Below are positions 54,003 to 63,451 of a DNA stretch of 64,000 nt, one piece after another. Numbering within the stretch: the stretch's first letter is position 1; each line of letters opens with the position of its first letter. The translations under genes and the position numbers were made by a program. The notes under the pieces are model-generated. The model was given only the letters and a program-made list of their open reading frames with translations, did no database searches and had not been told where the DNA came from. Source of the stretch: Xanthobacteraceae bacterium (GTDB lineage: Bacteria > Pseudomonadota > Alphaproteobacteria > Rhizobiales > Xanthobacteraceae); NCBI GenBank assembly GCA_019752575.1, contig JAIELW010000010.1:1-64000 (forward strand), in the 5' to 3' direction.

Positions 54003-54691
54003 CCGAACACTTCTGTAAACTTTTCGCGAAGCACTTCGTTGACGTCGGCCATGTTTGCCTTGATGCTGAGATCGGCAAGCGACGTCACGCCGTAACGTTG
54101 CTCGGAAACCCCGCAGGGCATGATCGCCGAGAAATGCGAAAGGTCCGGCGAAACATTCAGGCTGACGCCGTGGAAAGTGATGCCCTTGCGGACGCGAATG
54201 CCGAGTGCTGCGATCTTGTCCTCGTATCCCGCACCTTTGTCTGGCCGCGCGACCCAGACGCCAATACGGCCCTCGCGCCGTTCCGCCGTCACGCCAAAAG
54301 CGCCGAGTGTGCGGATCAGCCATTCCTCGAGACCGTGTACGAACTTTCGCACGTCGCCGCCGCGCGCTTTCAGATCGAGCATCACATAGCCGACCCGTTG
54401 ACCGGGACCGTGATAGGTGTAGCGCCCGCCTCGGCCGGCCTTGAAAACCGGAAAGCGATCGGAAACCAGTAGTTCGCCTTCGCCCGCGCTGGTGCCGGCG
54501 GTGATCAGGGCAGGGTGTTCGAGCAGCCAAATCAGTTCGCCTTTATCTCTGCGCGCGATTGCTTCAGTCCGCGCCTCCATCTCGGCCACCGCCTCGGCGT
54601 ATCCGACCGGGGTAGCCGAAATGAGCCACTCCAGCCCGGCCGTTTCCCCGAAGACACCGGAAGGCTGGGGGCGGGTTTCGGCGTTTACCAT
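53999..54691 (-). CDS. lipB: Octanoyl-[ACP]:protein N-octanoyltransferase
   Basis: 230 residues. [21 protein letters not shown] is the LipB signature; [22 protein letters not shown] holds the conserved Lys and [16 protein letters not shown] the catalytic Cys. Transfers octanoate from ACP to lipoyl domains. N-terminal 18 residues ([18 protein letters not shown]) look dispensable; a start at ATG 54691 is assumed. Confidence 0.95.
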   Translation of the reverse strand: MVNAETRPQPSGVFGETAGLEWLISATPVGYAEAVAEMEARTEAIARRDKGELIWLLEHPALITAGTSAGEGELLVSDRFPVFKAGRGGRYTYHGPGQRVGYVMLDLKARGGDVRKFVHGLEEWLIRTLGAFGVTAERREGRIGVWVARPDKGAGYEDKIAALGIRVRKGITFHGVSLNVSPDLSHFSAIMPCGVSEQRYGVTSLADLSIKANMADVNEVLREKFTEVFG

Positions 54692-54742
54692 TCGCTAACC
54701 ATAGATGTGCTGATTTTACCGGGGTTTCTGGGGGATTCTGCC

Positions 54743-54985
54743 TTGGCCAAGATCGAAGACGTTCAGTGCGATATATCGGTAATGCTGGGCGAATCCATGG
54801 TTCCGATCCATCAGCTTCTCCGGATGGGCCGTGGCGCCATCATCGAACTGACCGCGACCGAGGACGACGAGGTCACGATTCTCGCCAATAACATGCCGGT
54901 CGCGAAGGGTACGGTCATCGTCGAGGGCAGCGCGATTGCCGTTTCCGTGACCCGGCTGCTGCCGCGCCCGGCCACACTGCGCTAA
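54743..54985 (+). CDS. fliN: FliN/FliM-type flagellar motor switch protein
   Basis: 80 residues from TTG 54743. IEDVQCDISVMLGESMVPIHQLLRMGRGAIIELTATEDDEVTILANNMPVAKGTVIVEGSAIAVSVTRLLPRP matches the SpoA domain of FliN. No other flagellar gene lies nearby, so it is a stand-alone copy. An alternative GTG 13 codons upstream would add a nonconserved tail. The gene symbol follows the domain and is not proof of motor function. Confidence 0.8.
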   Translation: MAKIEDVQCDISVMLGESMVPIHQLLRMGRGAIIELTATEDDEVTILANNMPVAKGTVIVEGSAIAVSVTRLLPRPATLR

Positions 54986-55046
54986 ATCGCCTGCCGGGCT
55001 TGAGGGCGCGGGGCCGATTTGTTAAGCCCCTCGCGGCTTGGTTCCC

Positions 55047-55131
55047 GCGGTCGTGGCGGAATTGGTAGACGCACTACCTTGAGGTGGTAGCGGGTAACAC
55101 CGTGAAGGTTCGAGTCCTTTCGACCGCACCA
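55047..55131 (+). tRNA. tRNA-Leu (GAG)
   Basis: Acceptor GCGGTCG (55047-55053) pairs with CGACCGC (55121-55127), then A-CCA encoded to 55131. The anticodon loop TTGAGGT lies between CTACC and GGTAG stems, with GAG at 55081-55083. The class II extra arm (CGGGTAACACCG) and T loop GTTCGAGTC are clear. Reads CUC/CUU. Confidence 0.97.
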
Positions 55132-55254
55132 AGTCTTCGATCGTTCAGACGGCCCGCGGCGCGGCAAATCGCGCAAGGCGGGCCGTTTGCGTTAGCGGGA
55201 CACGCTGCCTAGAACGAAAATACCTGCATTCCTCGCGACAAGGAGATTCGCCAG

Positions 55255-56670
55255 ATGCCCGTGGCCGAAAGCCCCGCCGGCACGCGCGACGCCGATCTCC
55301 TGCTGCCGCTGCGCGACGAGGAAGGGCAGGTCTCCGCCGATTTTCTCGAAGCGATCACGCGCGCGGTCGAAGCCTCCGATCAGCCGCAGATCCGCGCACT
55401 CGCGGGCGACCTGCATGAAGCCGACCTCGGCGACCTGATCGAGGCGCTCGATACGGAGTTGCGCCCGCGTCTCGTCGAATTACTAGGCGCCGACTTCGAC
55501 TTCACGGCGCTGACCGAAGTCGACGACACCGTCCGTGAGGAGATTCTCGAAGAGCTGCCGAACGAGATCGTCGCGGAAGGCGTCCGTGACCTCGAATCCG
55601 ATGACGCGGTTCGAATCCTCGAGGACCTTCCGGAAGCAGACAAAGCCGAGATTCTCGAGCAACTCCCGGAGGATGAGCGGCAGGAACTCGCGCGCGGCCT
55701 CGAATATCCGGAAGAATCCGCGGGCCGGCGCATGCAGACGAATTTCGTCGCGGTGCCTCCGGACTGGACCGTCGGCCAGACCATAGACCACGCGCGTGAA
55801 GACACGGATCTGCCCGACGACTTCTACGCGATCTTCGTGACCGACGAAGATAAACGCTTTGTCGGTGCGGTGCCGTTGGACAAGCTGCTCCGCTCGCAGC
55901 GTCCGGTGAAAGTCGCCGACATCATGGCGGACGATTGGCATGTCATTCAGGCCACTGCAGACCAGGAAGAAGCGGCGCGCACCTTCGAGCGATACAATCT
56001 CGTGTCGGCGCCCGTTGTCGATGACGACGGCAAGCTCGTCGGCGTGCTGACCTTTGACGACGTCGTGGACGTCATCGAGGAAGAAGCGGCCGAAGACATC
56101 AAGGCGCTAGGCGGTGTCGCGCGCGACGAAGAAATCTCGGACTCGGTTTTCTATGCCGCGCGTTCGCGTCTGCCGTGGCTGATCCTCAACCTCGTGATGG
56201 CATTTTCTTCCGCCGCGATCATCGGCCTGTTCTCGACCTCGATCTCGCAGATGGTCGCGCTTGCCGTGCTGATGCCGATCGTGGCTTCGCTCGGCGGCAA
56301 TGCCGCGACACAAGCCATGACGGTGACGGTGCGCGCGATTGCAACTCGTGAACTCACCGAACGCAACGCATCGCGCATCACGTTTCGCGAGCTTGGCGTC
56401 GGATTTCTCAACGGTATTGCGATTGCTGTTCTGCTTGGCGCAGCCGCGGGGTTCTGGTTCGCGAGCTCGCATCTGGGCGCGGTCATCGCAGCGGCCTTGA
56501 TCCTGAGCATGTGCGGCGCGGGTCTCGCGGGCATGCTCATTCCGTTCGCGCTGCAGCGGACGGGTTACGATCCGGCGGTGGCTTCGGCTGTGTTCGTGAC
56601 GACGACGACGGATGTTTTGAGCTTTTTCTCGTTTCTCGGCTTCGCGACCTGGTGGTTCCGGCTCGGATAA
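55255..56670 (+). CDS. mgtE: Magnesium transporter MgtE
   Basis: 471 residues. N-terminal superhelical domain (residues 20-150, repeating EEILEELPNEI, RILEDLPEADKAEILEQLP), two CBS domains (about 155-290, with VADIMADDWHVIQATADQEEAARTFERYNLVSAPVVDDDGKLVGVLTFDDVVDV) and the C-terminal membrane domain with SLGGNAATQAMTVTVRAIATREL. Magnesium-gated channel in the inner membrane. Usual length. Confidence 0.95.
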   Translation: MPVAESPAGTRDADLLLPLRDEEGQVSADFLEAITRAVEASDQPQIRALAGDLHEADLGDLIEALDTELRPRLVELLGADFDFTALTEVDDTVREEILEELPNEIVAEGVRDLESDDAVRILEDLPEADKAEILEQLPEDERQELARGLEYPEESAGRRMQTNFVAVPPDWTVGQTIDHAREDTDLPDDFYAIFVTDEDKRFVGAVPLDKLLRSQRPVKVADIMADDWHVIQATADQEEAARTFERYNLVSAPVVDDDGKLVGVLTFDDVVDVIEEEAAEDIKALGGVARDEEISDSVFYAARSRLPWLILNLVMAFSSAAIIGLFSTSISQMVALAVLMPIVASLGGNAATQAMTVTVRAIATRELTERNASRITFRELGVGFLNGIAIAVLLGAAAGFWFASSHLGAVIAAALILSMCGAGLAGMLIPFALQRTGYDPAVASAVFVTTTTDVLSFFSFLGFATWWFRLG

Positions 56671-56768
56671 AGTTCCCTTTAACCTGCGCTTAACCAGTAA
56701 GACCGTTTTGCGTTGCGCGCTGACCCCCTATTAAGCAGCAGCGGCCTAGCGTTTCTCCCAAAAAGCGC

Positions 56769-58994
56769 ATGGGAGTCATGGGGAAGCTCTTCGATAAACG
56801 CTGGGTCGGCGACCAGCTCGTCGCCGTCGTCGGTCTGCTTGTGGCAGCCGCGATGGCCGCGTTGCTTGGCGTCGTCGTGCTCGTTGCGGGCCGCGTCGAC
56901 GAGGATGCGAGCGCGCGCGAACGCGATCTCATGCTGGCGGCCGTGCTCGTGCTGAAATCGAAGGTCAAGAACGATCTCGCCAGCATTGCACCGCCCGATT
57001 CCGTTTTCGATCTTTCCCCGGATGTGCATGCGCGCTGGCTGCATCGCTATTTCGGCGCGCCGCTTTATCAGGCCGGCCGCTACGACCGATCCTATTTTTT
57101 CGATTCGCACGGCAAACCGATCTACTCCTCGCTTGGCGGCAAGCTCGTGCCGCGCACCGGAATCCAGATTGATACCAAGGTAAGCGCGCTCGCGAAGCTC
57201 GTGCGCTCGAACTTCGAGATCGTCGGCGTGATCGACAAGCTGATGGCAAGCGACGTAGGCGAGACGGCGCCGCCGCCCGCATCGATCTATCGTTCGGAAT
57301 TCGTCCATATCGACGGCAAGCCCGCAGTCGTTGCGGCGATGGCGAAGGCTCCGGTCTTTGCGCATCACGACAAGCGTGTCGTGCTGCCGCCGGTGGTTTC
57401 GGTGGTCGCGTTCTTCGACCGGACTTTGCTTGCGGAATTGCAGCGCGACGTTTCGGTCGGAACCTTGCGCGTATCGGATAAGGCCAGTGCTGCGGCCGAC
57501 GAAATCGGTATTGCGATTCCGATGGAGGCTGGCGAGATGCCGGTCTGGTTGCACTGGCAGGCCAGCCGTCCCGGCACGGCTATTCTCGAGCGCATTGCAC
57601 CGGCACTCGGCGTCATCACACTTTTTTTCGGCTTCGTCACCCTGATCGTGCTTCGCACGATGAGACAATCCACACAGGAACTCGCGGTCAGCGAGCGACG
57701 CGCCGTTGAAATGGCGTACCGCGATCCGCTGACGGGTCTTGCGAACCGGCTCCGCCTCGTCGAGACGCTGAAGGCGCAGAACCCTGCGCTCGAGCCGGGG
57801 CAGAAGCTCGCATTGTTCTTCCTCGATCTCGACGGCTTCAAGGACATCAACGACACGCTCGGACACCCGGTTGGCGACGAATTGCTCGCGGTAATCGGCG
57901 AACGCCTCGAAGGCATTCTCGGCTCGAAAGGTATGACGGTGCGTTTCGGCGGCGACGAGTTTGCGCTGCTCGCGCAGATTGCCGGCAAGGAAGAGATTGG
58001 CAAGATTGCCGAGCGCATTATCGATACCGTGCGCCAACCGGTAACCGCTGGCGAACACGTGCTGCACGTTGGTGTTACGCTGGGCGTCTCGCTCGCACCG
58101 GAACACGGCAGCGAACCGGAAGAACTGCTGCGCCGCGCGGACATCGCGCTTTACAAGGCGAAGGGCGAGGGACGCGGCAGCTACCGCATTTTCGACCCGG
58201 CGGACGAAAGCGTGCTGCAGAGCCGGCGCGCCATCGAGCGCGATGTCGAGCGCGCCATGTGGCACGACGAGTTCTTCACGCTCTATCAGCCGCTTTACTC
58301 GGCCGATGGCGAACGCCTCGAAGGCGTGGAAACGCTGGTGCGCTGGCAGCACCCGGAGCGGGGCATAGTGCCGCCAGCGGACTTCATTCATGTCGCCGAG
58401 AAATCCGGCCTGATCGTGAAGCTCGACGAATGGGTGCTGCGCAAGGCTTGCGAGCACGCGATGCAGTGGCCGGACATCTCGGTCGCGGTAAATATGTCGC
58501 CGTCGAACTTCCGCCACTCGAACCTCGCCGAGCGCGTGAAGCGTGTGGTGGAGGAAACCGGCTTCGATCCGCGCCGCTTAGAGATCGAAATCACCGAAGG
58601 CATGCTCTTGAATGCCAACGACGACGTGCTGTTCGATCTGCAGGAACTGCGCGAATTCGGCATCCGCTTTGCGATCGACGATTTCGGCACCGGCTATTCG
58701 TCGCTCGGTTATCTCGGGAGCTTCCCGATCGACAAGATCAAGATCGATCAGAGCTTCGTGCAAAACCTCGGCGTGAAGGAAGATGCCGCTGCAATCGTCG
58801 AGTGCGTCGCTCGCCTCGGCCGCGCGCTCGGTCTTGTCGTCACGGCGGAAGGCGTCGAGACGGGCGCGCAGCATCGCTTCGTGCGCGCTGCTGGCTGTCA
58901 GCAGATCCAGGGGTATCTGTTTTCGAAGCCGGTGCGCCCGGCTGAGATCACTGCGCTTCTGCAAAAGCCGCAGCCCGAGCGTCAACGCGCTTAA
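56769..58994 (+). CDS. GGDEF/EAL bifunctional c-di-GMP enzyme with N-terminal sensor
   Basis: 741 residues. Two membrane helices (about 17-45 and 280-300) flank a periplasmic CHASE4-like sensor. The GGDEF domain has intact GGDEF at 394-398 (RFGGDEF), so diguanylate cyclase activity is possible. The EAL domain reads EGV at 518-520 in place of EAL but keeps the catalytic Glu, NMSPSNFR, EITEGML and DDFGTGYSSLGYL. Start may be ATG 56769 or 56778. Likely sets c-di-GMP read by PilZ proteins such as the one at 36719. Confidence 0.9.
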   Translation: MGVMGKLFDKRWVGDQLVAVVGLLVAAAMAALLGVVVLVAGRVDEDASARERDLMLAAVLVLKSKVKNDLASIAPPDSVFDLSPDVHARWLHRYFGAPLYQAGRYDRSYFFDSHGKPIYSSLGGKLVPRTGIQIDTKVSALAKLVRSNFEIVGVIDKLMASDVGETAPPPASIYRSEFVHIDGKPAVVAAMAKAPVFAHHDKRVVLPPVVSVVAFFDRTLLAELQRDVSVGTLRVSDKASAAADEIGIAIPMEAGEMPVWLHWQASRPGTAILERIAPALGVITLFFGFVTLIVLRTMRQSTQELAVSERRAVEMAYRDPLTGLANRLRLVETLKAQNPALEPGQKLALFFLDLDGFKDINDTLGHPVGDELLAVIGERLEGILGSKGMTVRFGGDEFALLAQIAGKEEIGKIAERIIDTVRQPVTAGEHVLHVGVTLGVSLAPEHGSEPEELLRRADIALYKAKGEGRGSYRIFDPADESVLQSRRAIERDVERAMWHDEFFTLYQPLYSADGERLEGVETLVRWQHPERGIVPPADFIHVAEKSGLIVKLDEWVLRKACEHAMQWPDISVAVNMSPSNFRHSNLAERVKRVVEETGFDPRRLEIEITEGMLLNANDDVLFDLQELREFGIRFAIDDFGTGYSSLGYLGSFPIDKIKIDQSFVQNLGVKEDAAAIVECVARLGRALGLVVTAEGVETGAQHRFVRAAGCQQIQGYLFSKPVRPAEITALLQKPQPERQRA

Positions 58995-58996
58995 AG

Positions 58997-59557
58997 CTAC
59001 TCTACGATTAGTTCGGAAGCGGCGGAGCGTAGCGAAGCATCGCGGCGGCCGGCGATCAGACTTTGTCCGAACACGAACGCGTAAAAGAGAAACGCCTTCG
59101 CCTCGCTCTCCGAACTTTTGCTACCCAGCTTCGAGAATAGCGCTGAGACGCGCGCGAGACGCTCGCCGTCGACCATCGCAACCGCATCGGCCGCGCGGCT
59201 ATCGGAGCGGGCAAGACCCCGGATCGAAAGCTCGATCGCGAGACCTTGGGCGTTCGGCCCGCGGGCATAGAGATCGATGAGCCGGTAGAGCAGGGCGCGC
59301 GGGTCGGCGTCGTCTTGCGTCTCGTTGCGAATTGCGCGCACGCGGCCTTCGGCCCAACGGATGAACATCGCGGCGAACAGCGCGTCGCGATCAGCGAAGT
59401 GCCAATAGAAGCTGCCTTTGGTGACGCCGAGCATTGCCGCCATCGGTTCCACGCGCACACCGTCCCAGCCATGCGCCGCAAGTTCCGCGAACGCGGCGGC
59501 AATCCAGGCGCGTCTGTCGAGGCGCGGAAGCTTCTTGGCGCGGGCGGTTTGCGGCAT
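58997..59557 (-). CDS. TetR-family transcriptional regulator
   Basis: 186 residues from ATG at 59557. N-terminal HTH: LDRRAWIAAAFAELAAHGWDGVRVEPMAAMLGVTKGSFYWHFADRDALFAAMFIRWAEG, the typical TetR recognition helix GVTKGSFYWHF. The C-terminal ligand domain begins near residue 70 (RLIDLYARGPNAQGLAIELS). Divergent from the thioesterase operon, with an 18-bp palindrome between; it probably represses that operon and itself. The ligand may be an acyl-CoA. Confidence 0.88.
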   Translation of the reverse strand: MPQTARAKKLPRLDRRAWIAAAFAELAAHGWDGVRVEPMAAMLGVTKGSFYWHFADRDALFAAMFIRWAEGRVRAIRNETQDDADPRALLYRLIDLYARGPNAQGLAIELSIRGLARSDSRAADAVAMVDGERLARVSALFSKLGSKSSESEAKAFLFYAFVFGQSLIAGRRDASLRSAASELIVE

Positions 59558-59589
59558 GGATTCCCTGTACCCGATTGACGTCCAAAATA

Positions 59590-59607
59590 CCATACGCTAC
59601 CGTATGG
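59590..59607. promoter_or_regulatory. Likely TetR operator palindrome
   Basis: CCATACG-CTAC-CGTATGG is a perfect inverted repeat with 7-bp arms in the 93 bp space between the regulator and the thioesterase gene. Position and size fit a TetR dimer site controlling both directions. Confidence 0.75.
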
Positions 59608-59650
59608 AGACAAAACGATAAGAAACTTTGGTTTGCAAGGAGGAAGGCCG

Positions 59651-60142
59651 ATGGCGGGCGCAGGCCCGTGCGCAGGCGTTGCGCGCTTTACGCCGCGCAA
59701 TCCGGCGTGGGAAAAGAAATCGCGCGAGATTTTCGAGCGTCAGAGCTTCATGCGGATGATCGGCGCGCGCATCGCTGTGCTCTCACCCGGCGTCTGCGAT
59801 CTCGAATTGCCATATCGCGACGATCTCTGTCAGCAGAATGTCTTTCTGCACGGCGGGGTGATTACTTCGATTGCCGACACTTCCTGCGGCATCGCTTCTT
59901 CGACGCTGCTCTCGCCGGAAGCGGGAATTCTCTCGGTCGAGTTCAAATACAACATGATGGCGCCGGCGTCGGGCGAGCGCTTCGTTGCGCGTGGCCGCGT
60001 GATCCGGCCGGGCCGCACGCTCACAATTGCCGAGAGCGCGGTCTTCGCCGTGAAAGACGGCGTCGAGAGCGAGATCGGCCGGATGCTGGCCACCATGATG
60101 TTCCTAGAAGGCAAAAGCACGATGCAGGGAGCGGCCGCATGA
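59651..60142 (+). CDS. PaaI-type thioesterase of the TetR-linked operon
   Basis: 163 residues from ATG 59651 with AAGGAGG upstream. The hotdog motif QQNVFLHGGVITSIADTSCGIASSTLLS has the HGGxxxxxAD active-site helix. VEFKYNMMAPASGERFVARGRVIRPGRTL completes the fold. Acyl-CoA hydrolysis. Overlaps the next thioesterase (ATGA). Preceded by the operator. Confidence 0.87.
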   Translation: MAGAGPCAGVARFTPRNPAWEKKSREIFERQSFMRMIGARIAVLSPGVCDLELPYRDDLCQQNVFLHGGVITSIADTSCGIASSTLLSPEAGILSVEFKYNMMAPASGERFVARGRVIRPGRTLTIAESAVFAVKDGVESEIGRMLATMMFLEGKSTMQGAAA

Positions 60143-60570
60143 GCGTGCATGTCACCACACATTTCGGCGTCGTCTATCCCGGCGAGACCGATCACATGGG
60201 GCACCTGAACGTCGCTTACTACGTTCAAAAATTCGATGCCGCGACCTGGAACTTCTTTTTCAACATCGGCATTTCGCCTTCGATGCTACGCGGTAGTTCG
60301 CTGGGCCTTGCCGCGGTCGAGCAGGTCCTGAACTACAAAAAAGAACTAATGCCAGGAGATGTCATCGAAATCCGCACCAGAATTCTCGACCTTTCCGAGA
60401 AGAAAGTTCGGTTTCGCCACGAGATGATTCATCGCGAGAGCGAACAGGTAGCGGCGACCTGTGAACTCTTGGGCGTTTGTTTCGACCGCGATGCGCACAA
60501 GTCGCGCGCATTTCCCAAAGAAGTATTGGAGAAAGCGAAGGCTGCCTTGTCGGCCTCGCAAGGAGCGTAA
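60139..60570 (+). CDS. 4HBT-type acyl-CoA thioesterase
   Basis: 143 residues from ATG 60139. [37 protein letters not shown] has the 4-hydroxybenzoyl-CoA thioesterase signature [12 protein letters not shown] with the catalytic Asp in [51 protein letters not shown] is the second half. Same operon as the dehydrogenase; the dual thioesterase arrangement suggests acyl-CoA recycling. Confidence 0.88.
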   Translation: MSVHVTTHFGVVYPGETDHMGHLNVAYYVQKFDAATWNFFFNIGISPSMLRGSSLGLAAVEQVLNYKKELMPGDVIEIRTRILDLSEKKVRFRHEMIHRESEQVAATCELLGVCFDRDAHKSRAFPKEVLEKAKAALSASQGA

Positions 60571-60572
60571 CC

Positions 60573-61745
60573 ATGATCCCGAACCGCGTACTTGGTCTGG
60601 ATTTCGCGCTCGGCGAAACCGCCGATATGTTGCGGCAGACTGCACTTTCCTTCGCGCAGAAGGAAATCGCGCCGCGTGCTGCCGAAATCGACGCCACGAA
60701 TAAATTTCCGCGCGATCTTTGGCCCAAGCTCGGCGATCTCGGTCTGCTCGGCATCACGGTCGAAGAGGAGTTCGGCGGTTCCGGCCTCGGCTATCTCGAG
60801 CATTGCGTCGCTATGGAGGAAATCAGCCGCGCGTCTGCGTCGGTCGGTCTTTCCTATGGCGCACATTCGAATCTGTGCGTGAACCAGATCCGCCGTAATG
60901 CGAACGACAACCAGAAAAAGAAATATCTACCGAAACTGATTTCCGGCGAGCATGTCGGCGCGCTTGCGATGTCGGAGCCGGGCGCAGGCTCCGATGTCGT
61001 CGGCATGAAGACGCGCGCCGACAAGAAGGGCGACCGCTACATCCTCAACGGCAACAAGATGTGGATCACGAATGGACCGGAAGCGGACACGCTTGTGGTC
61101 TATGCAAAGACCGATCCGAATGCGGGACCTCGCGGCATCTCGGCCTTCTTCATAGAGAAGGGGATGAAGGGTTTTTCAACCGCACAGAAGCTCGACAAGC
61201 TCGGTATGCGCGGCTCCGACACCTGCGAACTCGTATTTCAGGAATGCGAGGTGCCGGAGGAGAACATCGTCGGCGATCTGAACGAAGGCGTTCGCGTGCT
61301 GATGTCGGGTCTCGATTACGAGCGCGCGGTGCTGGCGGCTGGATCGACCGGCATCATGCAGGCCTGCATCGACGCGGTGATCCCGTATCTCCACGAGCGC
61401 AAGCAGTTCGGCCAGCCGATCGGCACGTTTCAGATCATGCAGGCGAAGCTCGCCGACATGTATGTGACGATGAACGCGGCCAAAGCCTATGTGTATTCGG
61501 TCGCGCGCGCCTGCGACCGCGGCGAGACCACGCGCGAGGATGCGGCCGGAGCGATCCTGTTCGCCGCCGAAAACGCAACCAAGATCGCGCTTGATGCGAT
61601 CCAGTGCCTAGGCGGTAACGGCTATATCAACGAGTTTCCGACGGGGCGCTTGCTTCGGGACGCAAAGCTTTACGAAATCGGCGCGGGTACGTCCGAAATC
61701 CGCCGCATGCTGATCGGGCGGGAACTGTTCGAGAAGACAAAGTAA
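60573..61745 (+). CDS. ivd: Isovaleryl-CoA dehydrogenase-type acyl-CoA dehydrogenase
   Basis: 390 residues from ATG 60573 with [77 protein letters not shown] (FAD-binding strand domain), and [22 protein letters not shown] with catalytic-type Glu250 are IVD features. The terminal [41 protein letters not shown] is typical. Converts isovaleryl-CoA to methylcrotonyl-CoA in leucine breakdown. Symbol is assigned by similarity. Confidence 0.9.
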   Translation: MIPNRVLGLDFALGETADMLRQTALSFAQKEIAPRAAEIDATNKFPRDLWPKLGDLGLLGITVEEEFGGSGLGYLEHCVAMEEISRASASVGLSYGAHSNLCVNQIRRNANDNQKKKYLPKLISGEHVGALAMSEPGAGSDVVGMKTRADKKGDRYILNGNKMWITNGPEADTLVVYAKTDPNAGPRGISAFFIEKGMKGFSTAQKLDKLGMRGSDTCELVFQECEVPEENIVGDLNEGVRVLMSGLDYERAVLAAGSTGIMQACIDAVIPYLHERKQFGQPIGTFQIMQAKLADMYVTMNAAKAYVYSVARACDRGETTREDAAGAILFAAENATKIALDAIQCLGGNGYINEFPTGRLLRDAKLYEIGAGTSEIRRMLIGRELFEKTK

Positions 61746-61766
61746 CAATTGTTTGGCAGTATCTAT

Positions 61767-61817
61767 TATTACTTGACAAAGTAATACGAAACCTCCATAA
61801 CTAGATAGTTGTGGAGG
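61767..61817 (+). promoter_or_regulatory. Promoter with nested operators before the toxin-antitoxin pair
   Basis: TTGACA (61773-61778), 17 nt, CATAAC (61796-61801). Around the -35 box, TATTAC (61767-61772) and GTAATA (61781-61786) are inverted; downstream, CCTCCATAACTA (61792-61803) and TAGTTGTGGAGG (61806-61817) pair with one G-T, covering the -10 and the ribosome site. Both are good places for autorepressor binding. Confidence 0.65.
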
Positions 61818-61822
61818 TTTTC

Positions 61823-62287
61823 ATGGTATCTTCCTCTGTCCGCAAGGTCGTCGAAGCGGAAATTTCGAAATCGGCGAAAATCCGTGAGCTTGCAGCTCTT
61901 GGCGTGAAGACCGCCGATATCGCCCGGATGCTCGATATTCGATACCAGCACGCGCGCAACGTGCTTGTCGCAAAAACGAAAAAGGCGGGGACGTCCGGAG
62001 CGCAGGGTCTATCCGAAGGCAAACAGGCAAGCCTTGGTTCACCGCAAGCGAAATTGCGGCTTGGGCCAGACGGCCGGGTTGTCATTCCCGCCGCATTTCG
62101 TGACGCATTGGGCTTGCGAGAAGGCGATACGTTGTTTGCGCGCGTCGAGAGCGGCGAGATCCAACTTCTGACCGCGACTGCCGTTATGTCGCGCGTAAAC
62201 GCTATGGTGCGCGAGTTCGTCCCGGAAGGAGTTAGTCTCGCCGATGAATTGATTGCGGACCGGCGCCGCGAGGCAGAGGAAGACTGA
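61823..62287 (+). CDS. VapB-like antitoxin with HTH plus AbrB/SpoVT domain
   Basis: 154 residues from ATG 61823, with GGAGG (61813-61817) 5 nt upstream. Residues 18-50 (SAKIRELAALGVKTADIARMLDIRYQHARNVLVA) look like an HTH; residues 77-118 (KLRLGPDGRVVIPAAFRDALGLREGDTLFARVE) are the SpoVT/AbrB swapped-hairpin domain. The acidic tail may neutralise the toxin. It is coupled to the VapC-type gene 1 nt downstream. Confidence 0.87.
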   Translation: MVSSSVRKVVEAEISKSAKIRELAALGVKTADIARMLDIRYQHARNVLVAKTKKAGTSGAQGLSEGKQASLGSPQAKLRLGPDGRVVIPAAFRDALGLREGDTLFARVESGEIQLLTATAVMSRVNAMVREFVPEGVSLADELIADRRREAEED

Positions 62288-62288
62288 C

Positions 62289-62678
62289 GTGGCCGGCGTC
62301 GTTCTAGATTCTTCGGCCTTACTCGCCTTCATAAACGGCGAGCCGGGGCGCGAGAAGGTTGCTGCGATGTTGCCCGATGCGGCGATGTCCGCCGTGAATT
62401 ATGCCGAAGTTATTTCCAAGTTGGTTGCTCGCGGCGGTTCGCAGTCGCGTGTCATCGAATTAATCAAAATGGCGGACATAAAAATTTTGGAATTTGACGA
62501 AGCGCAGGCCGAGATGGTCGGCAGCCTGATCGACAAGACAAAAAGTTACGGTTTGTCACTCGGCGATCGAGCCTGCTTGTCGCTGGCAGCAAGAGACTCG
62601 GTTCGTGCTGTCACAACGGATAAAGTTTGGGAAAAGGTTGGCTGCGCCACTGGAATCGATGTGCAAGTCATTCGCTGA
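62289..62678 (+). CDS. VapC-type PIN-domain ribonuclease toxin
   Basis: 129 residues from GTG 62289. The acidic metal ligands are Asp7 (VLDSSALLAF), Glu40 (AVNYAEV), Asp in SLGDRACLSLAA and Asp in VTTDKVWEKV. PIN toxins cut tRNA or rRNA; this is a family inference. The GTG start lies 1 nt after the antitoxin stop, so expression is coupled. Confidence 0.9.
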   Translation: MAGVVLDSSALLAFINGEPGREKVAAMLPDAAMSAVNYAEVISKLVARGGSQSRVIELIKMADIKILEFDEAQAEMVGSLIDKTKSYGLSLGDRACLSLAARDSVRAVTTDKVWEKVGCATGIDVQVIR

Positions 62679-62731
62679 TCAGACTTTGATCTGTTTCGTC
62701 GTCTACTGTTTGTGCTACTCATCCATCCCGC

Positions 62732-63451
62732 ATGACTGAGAACGACTCTCCCGAAGGCGCGCTGGTTCTTTTTTCCGGTGGGCAAGACTCGACCGTTTCG
62801 CTCGCCTGGGCGCTGACACGTTTCCCGCGCGTCGAAACCATCGGCTTCGAATATGGCCAGCGCCATGGCATCGAGATGACCGTCCGCCCCCGCATCCGCG
62901 AGCGCTTGGCGGCACTCGATCCGAAATGGAAGACACGGCTCGGCGAGGACCACGTCGTCAATATCGACTCGCTCGGCGCCATCTCCGAAACCTCGCTCAC
63001 GCGCAATGTGCAGATTGAAATGACGGCGAGCGGGCTGCCTTCGACCTTCGTGCCAGGGCGCAATCTGATCTTCTTCGCATTCGCGGGCGCTCTCGCGTAC
63101 CGGCGCGGCTTGAAACACATCGTTGCCGGCATGTGCGAGACGGATTATTCCGGCTATCCGGATTGCCGCGACGATACCATCAAGGCCATGCAACTCGCGC
63201 TCGGTCTCGGCATGGATCGCCGTTTTGTTCTGCACACGCCCTTGATGTGGATCGACAAGGCGGCGACGTTCGAGCTTGCCGACCGCATCGGCGGCAAGCC
63301 GCTCGCCGATATCGTGATCGAGGAAACGCACAGTTGTTACATGGGCGACCGCGCAAATAAACACGAATGGGGCTATGGTTGCGGCACATGCCCTGCTTGC
63401 CAGTTGCGGGCGAGCGGCTACGAAAAATACAAGGCGGGAGGGCGGAAATGA
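62732..63451 (+). CDS. queC: 7-cyano-7-deazaguanine synthase
   Basis: 239 residues. PP-loop SGGQDST at 15-21 and the zinc site: C in HSCYMGDR and CGTCPAC near residue 223-229. [21 protein letters not shown] and [15 protein letters not shown] are QueC signatures. Makes preQ0 for queuosine. ATG 62732; stop overlaps the next start. Confidence 0.95.
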   Translation: MTENDSPEGALVLFSGGQDSTVSLAWALTRFPRVETIGFEYGQRHGIEMTVRPRIRERLAALDPKWKTRLGEDHVVNIDSLGAISETSLTRNVQIEMTASGLPSTFVPGRNLIFFAFAGALAYRRGLKHIVAGMCETDYSGYPDCRDDTIKAMQLALGLGMDRRFVLHTPLMWIDKAATFELADRIGGKPLADIVIEETHSCYMGDRANKHEWGYGCGTCPACQLRASGYEKYKAGGRK

